DNA of 51,169 bases from Clostridia bacterium. GTDB taxonomy: Bacteria; Bacillota; Clostridia; Oscillospirales; Butyricicoccaceae. Below the pieces are notes generated by a model. It made no database searches. It saw nothing but the letters and a program-made list of their open reading frames with translations, and was not told the origin of the DNA. The stretch spans positions 1-51,169 of the forward strand of contig JAJPXP010000071.1 in the NCBI GenBank assembly GCA_021205365.1, read 5' to 3'. A program made the position numbers and the translations under genes. Below, in pieces: positions 24,984-32,216 of the stretch. The number at the start of each line of letters is the position of its first letter. Position 1 is the stretch's first letter.

Positions 24984-25085
24984 TTACGTTTACGTAAATA
25001 ATTTTACAATGCATTTTCGTAAAAGTCAATACGTAAACGAAATATTTTTATTTTTTTTGCGTTTTCGTATTGCATTTTCGCAATT
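24984..25085. promoter_or_regulatory. Immunity operators between cro and repressor
   Basis: Related sites lie at 24984-24997 (TTACGTTTACGTAA), 25012-25026 (TTTTCGTAAAAG core), 25030-25043 (ATACGTAAACGAAA), 25059-25073 (GTTTTCGTAT core) and 25073-25085 (half site ATTTTCGCAA). The first and third are near-inverse copies. They cover both divergent promoters, as expected for repressor/Cro binding. Confidence 0.6.
25001..25029 (-). promoter_or_regulatory. Leftward early promoter (cro)
   Basis: On the minus strand TTGACT (25029-25024) and TAAAAT (25006-25001) are separated by 17 bases. The start of transcription would fall just before the cro ribosome site, within operators. Confidence 0.65.
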
Positions 25086-25097
25086 ATATGATATAGT
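25070..25097 (+). promoter_or_regulatory. Rightward repressor promoter
   Basis: TTGCAT (25070-25075) and TATAGT (25092-25097) with a 16-base spacer drive the repressor-immA genes. The -35 lies inside an operator, consistent with autoregulation. Confidence 0.55.
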
Positions 25098-25176
25098 AAT
25101 ATTTAATAAACCTATTTATAGGAGGTGTATTATCAAATCACTTACTCTAAATTTTAGCCGAAAGATGGAGAGATCA

Positions 25177-25536
25177 ATGGAATTTAAAGAAAAGATTAAA
25201 ATTCGAAGACAAGAACTAGGATTAACTTTGGATGATGTCGCAATGCGTGTAGGGGTTAGAGCCGCTACAGTATCTCGTTGGGAAAGTGGAGAGATAAAAA
25301 ACATTCGACGAGATAAAATCAAATTATTAGCTGATGCTCTTCAAGTTTCTCCTGCATATTTAATGGACTGGGACGATTCTTCTCCTTCCCAAGATCAATT
25401 TCTTGAAGAATTTAGAAACGCCCCTCACGAAGTAATTGTAATAGGTAGAGCTGCTAAAAAAATGACACCTGAACAGAGAAAAAAGTTAATTGAAATGGCT
25501 AAATTATATTTTGATGATGAGGAGCTGTTCAAATAA
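25177..25536 (+). CDS. CI-like phage repressor (HTH XRE, no protease domain)
   Basis: The start ATG 25177 has GGAG 7 bases upstream; the frame is open earlier but has only ATT/ATC after the GGAGGTGT at 25121. The 119-residue protein has an XRE helix-turn-helix (LTLDDVAMRVGVRAATVSRW, residues 16-35) and a short C-terminal helical part (PEQRKKLIEMAKLYFDDEEL). It lacks the Ser-Lys autocleavage domain, so relief of repression probably relies on the next gene, as in ImmR/ImmA of ICEBs1. Confidence 0.85.
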   Translation: MEFKEKIKIRRQELGLTLDDVAMRVGVRAATVSRWESGEIKNIRRDKIKLLADALQVSPAYLMDWDDSSPSQDQFLEEFRNAPHEVIVIGRAAKKMTPEQRKKLIEMAKLYFDDEELFK

Positions 25537-25539
25537 CCC

Positions 25540-26115
25540 ATGATTAAAGAAGCTGATTATTCTTTAGCAACAAACAGTGCATACCGCATTCGTTCACAAT
25601 ATGGCTGGGGTGATTATTCCACCCCCATAGAATATATTATAAAGAAGACTCCCGGAGTTGCGCTTTTACCATATTCACATACGAACAACTTAGAACTTTG
25701 CAGAGCCAAAAGTGAGTCTGGCTTTATACAGCATGATTTCTTAACAAATAGGAGTATCATTTTCTACAATGATCTTGAAGATTTTCGTATTGTTCGTTTT
25801 ACTCTAGCTCATGAGTTTGGGCACTTTGTCCTAAATCATGCTATGGACAACGAAATAACAAACGCGGAAGCCAATTGTTTTGCACGTAATCTATTATGTC
25901 CAGTTCCGCTGGCGGATTTACTAGATCTGCAAAACCCAGATGATTACAGTGACTGTTTTATAGTCAGTCCACCAGCTGCGCTTGTTGCGTATAACTTTCG
26001 TTCTAATGATCGTTATTATCTAAACAAAGATATGTACGATTCTGCTCAAGAAGCCTTTGAAGCGTCTATGATGGGTTATTATCATGAACCTGACTACTCA
26101 TTATACTATGTATAA
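25540..26115 (+). CDS. ImmA/IrrE-type metallopeptidase
   Basis: The 191-residue protein contains HEFGH (residues 91-95), the zinc-binding motif of ImmA/IrrE peptidases, in a FTLAHEFGHFVLNH helix; NAEANCFARNLLCP supplies the third ligand region. It starts 3 bases after the repressor stop. By analogy to ImmA of ICEBs1 and phi105, it cleaves the repressor after DNA damage or another signal and so induces the prophage. The C-terminal 40 residues are Tyr-rich and unassigned. Confidence 0.85.
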   Translation: MIKEADYSLATNSAYRIRSQYGWGDYSTPIEYIIKKTPGVALLPYSHTNNLELCRAKSESGFIQHDFLTNRSIIFYNDLEDFRIVRFTLAHEFGHFVLNHAMDNEITNAEANCFARNLLCPVPLADLLDLQNPDDYSDCFIVSPPAALVAYNFRSNDRYYLNKDMYDSAQEAFEASMMGYYHEPDYSLYYV

Positions 26116-26124
26116 ACAAAAAAT

Positions 26125-26155
26125 CCCCCGCCGGTACCGCTAATACCGACAGGGG
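26125..26155 (-). terminator. 12-bp hairpin with T6 tail on the minus strand
   Basis: Minus-strand RNA pairs 12 bp (two G-U) with a 7-base loop and is followed by GATTTTTTG. On the plus strand two A-C mismatches weaken it and no T-run follows. It ends leftward transcripts between the cargo pair and immA, though no minus-strand gene lies upstream. Confidence 0.5.
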
Positions 26156-26205
26156 AAAGCATCAGGTGCAAGCCTATGACAAAAAATAAAATAGGGGGAT
26201 AATTT

Positions 26206-26706
26206 ATGGACACTCCAACTATTGACGAACTAATTCGATGCCCAAAAATTGTCGTTAAAGCTGATCGTCGAAAAATGATTGAACAAAATCGTAGTCGCCG
26301 AAATAATATCGAATTAGAATCGGAAGATAAGCGTTTTAAATATCAAATGTTTTTGCGTCAATCAACTGAATTTGTAGAAGACTTTTCAGTCGGTTTAATA
26401 TGGAAGAACGCCAACGAGTACTTGAACACAAACAAACAGCTAATACTACTTCGCTGCCAAGGTCCTCACGACGGAAAAAAACCTCTTAACGCGGATACGC
26501 ACCACAGTTTTCATACCCATCAATTAACACAAGAAGATATTGACAGTCGACGTTTTTCAAAACCAACGAACCAAGGACCTACAAACCATTTTTCCTCTTT
26601 TGACGAAGCTATAACGTATTTTTGTCAATACTGTGCTATAATAGGATTGACAGAGCATATCGATTTGAATAGTAAACAAATTGAAGGTCAGTTGTCTTGG
26701 ATCTAA
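26206..26706 (+). CDS. DUF6978-type protein of the prophage cargo pair
   Basis: The 166-residue protein has a basic start (ADRRKMIEQNRSRRNN), a middle DKRFKYQMFLRQSTE strand region, an LLRCQGPHDGKK segment and an HHSFHTHQLTQEDID His-rich stretch, ending with SSFDEAITYFCQYCAI. The pattern matches DUF6978 proteins that I recall next to DUF1828 genes. The His/Asp cluster could be metal-binding, but no known catalytic motif is clear. GGGGG precedes the ATG; AT content is higher than in the lytic genes. Confidence 0.65.
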   Translation: MDTPTIDELIRCPKIVVKADRRKMIEQNRSRRNNIELESEDKRFKYQMFLRQSTEFVEDFSVGLIWKNANEYLNTNKQLILLRCQGPHDGKKPLNADTHHSFHTHQLTQEDIDSRRFSKPTNQGPTNHFSSFDEAITYFCQYCAIIGLTEHIDLNSKQIEGQLSWI

Positions 26707-26729
26707 ATTAGCGCCGAGGAGGGAGAACT

Positions 26730-27494
26730 ATGCTAACGTTAGACCATCTTTATAAAATGCAGCAGAATTTTGGATCTATTGCATTTCGAGAAAAGCGACC
26801 AAATGTTTTCAAGGTCATTCTTCCAATATACTACGAAGACGGGGACATGTACGATATATTTGTCGAAGAAAGTCCTTTTGATTCCAGCAAAATTAGAATA
26901 TGTGATTACGGCATTACACTTATGAAGTTGTCTTATACATTCGATTTAGACACGCCACACAAGAATGAAATTTTCAACGATATAATATCCCAAAATAGAT
27001 GTCAGTTTGATAACGGAAATATTTATATTGATGTTTTTCCAGCTCAACTGGAATGTGGTATTTACCAGCTAGCTCAAGTAATTTCTAAAGTAAGCAACAT
27101 GGAAATTATTAGTAGAGAATCTTTAAAATCTTATTTTTATGAATTCTTAGATTCTTTTGTCTTTGAAGATCTAGCAAAGCATTACTCTGTCACAAAATCA
27201 ACATCACCCGGAAATAATAAAGACTGTGTTGTTGATTACGAAATTGCTTCCCAAAAGCCAATTTACCTTTTTGGAGTAAATGACAATAATAAAGCATCTA
27301 AAGTTGTTATCTCTTGCCTAAATTTCATGCAGGAGAATATTTCTTTTCGTAGTCTTATCGTTCACGAGAATTTTGAAAAGTTATCCGGTTTTAATCAAAA
27401 GCAAATCACTAATGTATCCGACAAGCAATATACGTCTTTTGACGAATTTCGAAATAACGGACTGACTTATATCACCAGAGAATTATCCGCATAA
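26730..27494 (+). CDS. DUF1828 protein of the prophage cargo pair
   Basis: The 254-residue protein shows a DUF1828 N-terminus: VFKVILPIYYEDGDMYDIFV, then IRICDYGITLMKLSYTFDL, which fits the family pattern of a strand pair ending in a D-G-x-T segment. The C-terminal half (from about residue 150) resembles the DUF1829 partner region. It follows the DUF6978 gene by 23 bases with a GAGGAGGG site, so they are probably co-transcribed. AT-rich coding. Activity is unknown to me; a phage-exclusion or toxin-antitoxin role is inferred from lysogeny-module position. Confidence 0.65.
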   Translation: MLTLDHLYKMQQNFGSIAFREKRPNVFKVILPIYYEDGDMYDIFVEESPFDSSKIRICDYGITLMKLSYTFDLDTPHKNEIFNDIISQNRCQFDNGNIYIDVFPAQLECGIYQLAQVISKVSNMEIISRESLKSYFYEFLDSFVFEDLAKHYSVTKSTSPGNNKDCVVDYEIASQKPIYLFGVNDNNKASKVVISCLNFMQENISFRSLIVHENFEKLSGFNQKQITNVSDKQYTSFDEFRNNGLTYITRELSA

Positions 27495-27507
27495 AACTAA
27501 AAAAACT

Positions 27508-27537
27508 CCCGCCTCGGTGTTGGCGCACCAAGACGGG
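27508..27537 (-). terminator. 12-bp hairpin with T7 tail on the minus strand
   Basis: Minus-strand CCCG plus TCTTGGTG pairs with CACCGAGG plus CGGG (two G-U pairs), loop CGCCAA, then AGTTTTTTT. It mirrors the hairpin at 26125-26155 in length, pairing and orientation, so the two bracket the cargo pair. Confidence 0.55.
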
Positions 27538-27542
27538 ACATA

Positions 27543-27586
27543 GGGGTAGATAAACTTCCTACGGTGAATCTACCCCTTTATTTTAC
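27543..27586 (+). terminator. Rightward terminator before integrase
   Basis: A perfect 9-bp stem GGGGTAGAT/ATCTACCCC with a 16-base loop, followed by TTTATTTTA on the plus strand. It should end the repressor-immA-cargo transcript before the integrase gene. Confidence 0.7.
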
Positions 27587-27625
27587 TACATTCGTCTGAA
27601 AAAGTAAATAAAGGAGCTGATTTTT

Positions 27626-28711
27626 GTGGCTTGTAAAAAGAACAAGGATGGGAAACGCTGGGATGTTTCCTTTTATTACAATGAATGGAACGGCGAAAGA
27701 GTCCGGTACAGGAAAACCGGATTCAAGACAAAAAAGGAAGCCCAAGAGTTTGAAAGAGACTTCCTGCAGAATCATTCCGGCACACCCAAGATGACAATGG
27801 GCGCTCTGATTGATTTATACCTTGCAGATTGTCGAAACCGCGTCAGAATGACTACTTATATCGCCAAAGAATGCATAATCATAACAAAGATTTTACCTCA
27901 CTTTAAAGACACACAAATAGAAAAAGTAACACCCGCCATGATTCGGAAATGGCAAACACTTCTTATGGAAGATAAACAGGCATATTCTCCAACATACTTG
28001 AAGACGGTACATAATCAGATGTCTGCAATTATGAATTTTGCCGTTAAATATTATGGTTTGCAATCCAATCCTGCAGCGCAGTGTGGCTCTATGGGAAAAA
28101 AGCGAGCAGAGACTATGCAGTTCTGGACGCATGAGGAATTTAATTTATTTGAAGCCGCGATTTCGGACAGACCCGTCAGCAAGGCTATGTTTAATCTGCT
28201 TTATTGGACAGGTATGCGGTCTGGTGAAATGCTGGCATTAACGCCTGCTGATTTTAACTGGGAATCGAGTGAAGTATCTATCAGTAAAACATACACACGT
28301 CGTAACAAACAAGATATCGTTAATCCTCCAAAAACGTCGGCTGGTCGGCGTACGATCACAGTGCCTTCCAGCGTTATGGATTCAATCTGCAAATACATTC
28401 GCACGCAGCCTTGCGGTGACGCGGATGCTCGCATATTTCAGTTCAGCAGTAAGAGAGTTCTGGAAATGGAAATGAAACGTGGTATAAAAAAAGCAGGTGT
28501 AAAAAGAATTCGAATACATGATCTAAGACACAGCCATGCTTCCCTGTTGATTGAGATGGGATACTCCCCTTTGTTAATAGCAGAAAGACTGGGGCATGAA
28601 AACATTGAGACTACACTGCAGATATATTCCCATCTGTATCCAAACAAACAAGAGCAGCTTGCCCAGAGGTTAGAGCAAATAATTGAGGAGGACAAAAAAG
28701 ATAACCCCTGA
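27626..28711 (+). CDS. int: Tyrosine recombinase integrase
   Basis: The 361-residue integrase starts at GTG with AAGGAG upstream. An N-terminal arm-binding part (residues 1-50), a SAM-like core-binding part (55-160) and the catalytic domain follow. Catalytic residues: R198 (TGMRSGE), K236 (PPKT), H298 and R301 (HDLRH), H324 (LGHEN) and Y334 (IYSHLYP). It is the last gene at the right end of the prophage and points toward pyrB, so the attachment site should follow it closely. Confidence 0.95.
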   Translation: MACKKNKDGKRWDVSFYYNEWNGERVRYRKTGFKTKKEAQEFERDFLQNHSGTPKMTMGALIDLYLADCRNRVRMTTYIAKECIIITKILPHFKDTQIEKVTPAMIRKWQTLLMEDKQAYSPTYLKTVHNQMSAIMNFAVKYYGLQSNPAAQCGSMGKKRAETMQFWTHEEFNLFEAAISDRPVSKAMFNLLYWTGMRSGEMLALTPADFNWESSEVSISKTYTRRNKQDIVNPPKTSAGRRTITVPSSVMDSICKYIRTQPCGDADARIFQFSSKRVLEMEMKRGIKKAGVKRIRIHDLRHSHASLLIEMGYSPLLIAERLGHENIETTLQIYSHLYPNKQEQLAQRLEQIIEEDKKDNP

Positions 28712-28715
28712 CTTT

Positions 28716-28734
28716 TTGGGCAAATCTTGGGCAA
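28716..28734. repeat. Direct repeat TTGGGCAA beside the integrase (arm-site candidate)
   Basis: TTGGGCAA occurs at 28716-28723 and 28727-28734, an 11-base period (one helical turn), starting five bases after the integrase stop. This spacing suits paired integrase or excisionase arm sites near attR. The core attachment site itself cannot be set without the left end. Confidence 0.4.
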
Positions 28735-28760
28735 CGAATTTTATTTGACCAAAAAAATTA

Positions 28761-28805
28761 AACCTCATTTCACATTTTACGCTTAGTTTTCTGTGAAATG
28801 AGGTT
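28761..28805. terminator. Bidirectional terminator between integrase and pyrB
   Basis: Perfect 14-bp stem AACCTCATTTCACA/TGTGAAATGAGGTT with a 17-base loop. On the minus strand it is followed by TTTAATTTTTTT, so it serves pyrB well; on the plus strand TAATTTTC follows, so it may also end the integrase message. Confidence 0.8.
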
Positions 28806-28843
28806 AATTTTCAACTAAATCTCAAGTTAAGTAAAATATGTTG

Positions 28844-29938
28844 TTATTCCCACTCTACGACAACTCTGCGCTTACGGTACTCAACCGGCTGATCACAATA
28901 GATGCACCGTTCGCCCTCCGGTGTGCGGTGTGTCTCCATCGGCAGATAGCTTTCTGTACGGGTGATACACTTGGGATTGGTACAGCGCAAATTCGGGCGT
29001 CCTGGAATATTTTTCAGCATGTGGTAACGCTGCTCTTTACTCAGCGTCAGCAGCAGCGCCATACGAGCATACATACCAAAACGTGCCTGATCAAAATAGA
29101 CAGCTCTCGGATCATCATCTACATCCTTTGCAATCTCGTCAACACGCGGCAGCGGATGCATAATCAGAAGATCCTTTTTCGCATCACGCAATTTTGCTCT
29201 GGTCAGGCAATAAATGCCCTTCAGGCTCTCGTATACAGCGCTGTCCGCAAAACGTTCCTTCTGAATACGGGTCATGTAGAGAACATCCAGCATCGGGATA
29301 ACCGGTTCCAAACCGGAAATCTCATAAAACTTCATCTTATGTTCATTCATAAACTGGCGCAAATATTCTGGAATCGCCAGCTGGCGCGGTGCAATCAGAT
29401 AAAACTGCACGTTTTTATAATTGGCAAGGAAGCGAATAAGGGAATGTACAGTGCGGCCATATTTCAAATCGCCGCAAATACCAATCTTCATATTATCTGC
29501 GGAACCGCGCAGGCGAAGAATGGTAGTCATATCAGCCAGCGTCTGGGTCGGATGCAGATGCCCGCCATCACCGGCATTGATTACAGGAACTTCAGAAAAA
29601 AATGAAGCAGCTTTTGCTGCGCCTTCACTCGGATGGCGCATGACGATCATATCTGCATAGTTAGAAACCATGGTGATGGTATCATCCAGTGTCTCACCTT
29701 TTGTCGTGGAAGAGGCGTTTGGATTGGAAAAACCAATTACACTTCCTCCGAGACGCTTCATAGCGGTTGAAAATGAAAGATTCGTACGGGTACTCGGTTC
29801 AAAAAACAGGCTGCCAAGCACCTTGCCGCGGCAGGCTTCTGTATATCCCTCCGGACGGTCGATGATATTTGAAGTCAATTTATATAATTCGTTGAATTCT
29901 TCCATTTTAAGGTCACTGAGGTCAATGATATGTCGCAT
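28844..29938 (-). CDS. pyrB: Aspartate carbamoyltransferase with PyrI-like zinc tail
   Basis: Catalyses carbamoyl phosphate plus aspartate to carbamoyl aspartate in pyrimidine synthesis. Catalytic motifs are FFEPSTRTNLSF (carbamoyl phosphate binding), MRHPSEG and HPLPRVDEI. At 364 residues it is some 50 longer than usual PyrB. The extra C-terminus holds C319-x4-C324-x20-C345-x2-C348, the same C-x4-C...C-x2-C layout as the zinc domain of the PyrI regulatory chain, with CITRTE like PyrI. The PyrI nucleotide-binding domain is absent. GGGAGGG before ATG. It lies first in the host segment, with its 3' end facing the prophage. Confidence 0.93.
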   Translation of the reverse strand: MRHIIDLSDLKMEEFNELYKLTSNIIDRPEGYTEACRGKVLGSLFFEPSTRTNLSFSTAMKRLGGSVIGFSNPNASSTTKGETLDDTITMVSNYADMIVMRHPSEGAAKAASFFSEVPVINAGDGGHLHPTQTLADMTTILRLRGSADNMKIGICGDLKYGRTVHSLIRFLANYKNVQFYLIAPRQLAIPEYLRQFMNEHKMKFYEISGLEPVIPMLDVLYMTRIQKERFADSAVYESLKGIYCLTRAKLRDAKKDLLIMHPLPRVDEIAKDVDDDPRAVYFDQARFGMYARMALLLTLSKEQRYHMLKNIPGRPNLRCTNPKCITRTESYLPMETHRTPEGERCIYCDQPVEYRKRRVVVEWE

Positions 29939-30036
29939 GAATGCTTTCCCTCCCTTATATTTCTTTTATTGTATCACAGATTCTGTCGAATGAAAAGATA
30001 AACCCGTTGTCAGTGGCAGAAAAAACTGCCAGTTTT

Positions 30037-30111
30037 TTACTGCAATGACAGCAGCAGCATAACCGTCAAAATAGCTGCTGTAATCAGCAGAGTCAATCGA
30101 TAGCGCAGCAT
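30037..30111 (-). CDS. 24-residue hydrophobic peptide upstream of pyrB
   Basis: ATG 30111 with an ideal GGAGGTG site 9 bases upstream encodes a 24-residue peptide with one hydrophobic helix (LTLLITAAILTVMLLLSL). A GGCAG/CTGCC hairpin with T6 loop begins just after the stop. It lies on the pyrB strand, so it might be a leader peptide or a free membrane peptide. No homology known to me; the ribosome site is the main support. Confidence 0.45.
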   Translation of the reverse strand: MLRYRLTLLITAAILTVMLLLSLQ

Positions 30112-30221
30112 GGTACAGCACCTCCTTCCCTGCTTTCAGCTTAGACAGAAGTGCTGCTTTTTATCCGGCGAAAAGCGCCGATCAAATGACCAGCGCTTCC
30201 CCACCCGCAATACAGTATGAT

Positions 30222-31505
30222 TTACTTCTTATCAAAAACGCCTGTTACGTCCAGCGTTGCAAAATAATCTTCCGGTGTCTCTGCACGGCGGATCAGTTCT
30301 GTAGAGCCATCTTCCTTCAGCAGGACTTCTGCAGAACGCAGTCTGCCGTTGTAGTTATAGCCCATGGAGAAACCATGTGCACCTGCATCATGAATGACCA
30401 GCAGATCTCCCTTATCAATTTCCGGCAGCATACGGTCAACTGCAAACTTATCACAGTTCTCGCACAGGGAACCAGTTACATCATACTTGTGATCACACGG
30501 ATCATTTTCCTTGCCCAGAACAGTGATATGATGATAAGCGCCATAAATAGCCGGACGCATCAGGTTAGCAGCGCAGGCATCCACACCAATATAATTTTTA
30601 TAGGTGTTCTTCTCATGGATTGCACGGGTCAGCAGGCAGCCGTAAGGGCCAAGCATATAACGGCCAAGCTCAGTGTACAGTGCAACATCATCCATACCAG
30701 CCGGTACGAGGATTTCCTCATATGCCTTGCGCACGCCTTCACCAATTACAGCAATGTCGTTGACATCCTGCTCCGGACGATACGGGATACCGATACCACC
30801 AGACAGATTGATGAAGGTAATATGAGCGCCGGTCTCTTCCTTCAGTTCAACCGCAAGCTTGAACAAAATGCTTGCCAGTGCTGGATAGTATTCATTGGAA
30901 ATGGTGTTAGATGCGAGGAATGCATGGATGCCAAATTCCTTCGCTCCCTTGGACTTCAGAATCTTATATGCTTCAGAAATCTGTGCGCGGGTCATACCAT
31001 ACTTTGCTTCGCCCGGATTATCCATAACCTGGAAGCCTTCCTTGGAGCCACCCAGCTGGAATACACCGCCCGGATTGAAGCGGCAGCAAATACGCTCCGG
31101 AATATGACCGATTGCATCTTCCAGGAACGGAATATGTGTAATATCATCCAGATTGATGGTAGCGCCCAGCTGTTCAGCCATAACAAATTCTTCAGCCGGG
31201 GTATCATTGGAGGAGAACATGATTTCCTTGCCAGAGAAACCGCATGCTTCACTCATCATCAGTTCGGTCAGGGAGGAGCAGTCTGTGCCGCAGCCTTCTT
31301 CCTTCAATATCTGCAGAATACGCGGATTCGGGGTAGCCTTTACTGCAAAATATTCTTTAAAACCCTTATTCCAGGAAAATGCCTTGTTCAGTCTGCGTGC
31401 ATTTTCACGGATACCTTTTTCATCATACAGATGAATCGGTGTTGGATATTCCTTTACGATTTCTTCTGCCTGTCCTTTGGTCACAAATGGTTTCTTCTCG
31501 TTCAT
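30222..31505 (-). CDS. lysA: Diaminopimelate decarboxylase
   Basis: PLP-dependent fold-III enzyme that makes lysine from meso-diaminopimelate. The lysine for the Schiff base is K56 in EYFAVKATPNP; NLSGGIGIPYRPEQ gives the phosphate-binding loop; GSLCENCDKFAVDR has the active-site Cys. GAHGFSMGYNYN near the end completes the pocket. 427 residues, usual length. AAAGG lies before the ATG. Monocistronic by spacing. Confidence 0.93.
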   Translation of the reverse strand: MNEKKPFVTKGQAEEIVKEYPTPIHLYDEKGIRENARRLNKAFSWNKGFKEYFAVKATPNPRILQILKEEGCGTDCSSLTELMMSEACGFSGKEIMFSSNDTPAEEFVMAEQLGATINLDDITHIPFLEDAIGHIPERICCRFNPGGVFQLGGSKEGFQVMDNPGEAKYGMTRAQISEAYKILKSKGAKEFGIHAFLASNTISNEYYPALASILFKLAVELKEETGAHITFINLSGGIGIPYRPEQDVNDIAVIGEGVRKAYEEILVPAGMDDVALYTELGRYMLGPYGCLLTRAIHEKNTYKNYIGVDACAANLMRPAIYGAYHHITVLGKENDPCDHKYDVTGSLCENCDKFAVDRMLPEIDKGDLLVIHDAGAHGFSMGYNYNGRLRSAEVLLKEDGSTELIRRAETPEDYFATLDVTGVFDKK

Positions 31506-31619
31506 TTCTCAATCATCCTTTTCTATATCTATCATCGGGAGGTATCTGAAATCCGAGCATCAATATCAACGAATATCATCAAACGCTCTGTTTTTTTCAC
31601 ATACGCCCTAAGGATAAAA

Positions 31620-32216
31620 TTATTTTTCTTCGTGAATATGATCCAGAATCAAAGCCAGCACCTGCTCTTTCCCTGTCCCCTTTTCTGCGGAAAACGGAAT
31701 TACAGGGACATCCTCCGGCAGATGCAGCGTGGTGCGGATGGTCTGTATATTGCCTTCCAGCTGGCTCTTCTTGATTTTGTCGTGCTTGTTTGCAATGACC
31801 GCAAAGGGCATACCTGTCTGTAAAAACCAGTCAGCCATGGTAACATCATCTGCGGTTGGCTTGTGGCGGATATCAACGATCTGGAATCCCAGCGTCAGTG
31901 TATCGTCTCGTGCAAAGTATTCCTCCATCAGCTGTCCCCAACGTGCGCGTTCCTTCTTGGAAACTTTGGCATAGCCATAACCTGGAAGATCGACAAAATA
32001 GACCTTGTCATCAATATGAAAGAAATTGATATGAACAGTCTTTCCCGGTTCATTTCCTACACGTGCAAAATTTTTACGGTTTAGAATGCGGTTGATCGTG
32101 GAGGATTTACCGACATTGGATTTGCCGGCAAATGCAATCTGCGGTAATGCATCATTTGGAAAGTCACTTGCCTTCACCGCCGAACGAACAAATTCTGCTT
32201 TATGTAAATTCAGCAT
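31620..32216 (-). CDS. engB: Ribosome biogenesis GTPase (EngB/YsxC)
   Basis: 198-residue TRAFAC GTPase essential for large ribosomal subunit assembly. G1 GKSNVGKSS (residues 31-39), G3 DLPGYGYAK, G4 NKHDK, G5 SAEKGTG are all present. It overlaps the lon stop region by 7 bases, forming the common lon-engB operon. Confidence 0.95.
   Translation of the reverse strand: MLNLHKAEFVRSAVKASDFPNDALPQIAFAGKSNVGKSSTINRILNRKNFARVGNEPGKTVHINFFHIDDKVYFVDLPGYGYAKVSKKERARWGQLMEEYFARDDTLTLGFQIVDIRHKPTADDVTMADWFLQTGMPFAVIANKHDKIKKSQLEGNIQTIRTTLHLPEDVPVIPFSAEKGTGKEQVLALILDHIHEEK

Noticed and set aside
28844-28858. pyrB ends in EWE with TTATTCCCACTC, like the guaA 3' end used as an attachment site by many elements
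   Set aside because: Suggestive only; without the left border there is no core repeat to show that the phage uses it.
28838-29605. A 255-codon open frame on the plus strand over pyrB
   Set aside because: Opposite-strand shadow of pyrB, which has clear catalytic motifs.
30186-31823. A 545-codon open frame on the plus strand across lysA
   Set aside because: It is the antisense shadow of lysA and engB end; composition is non-protein-like (Cys/His-rich, low-complexity) and no ribosome site precedes it.
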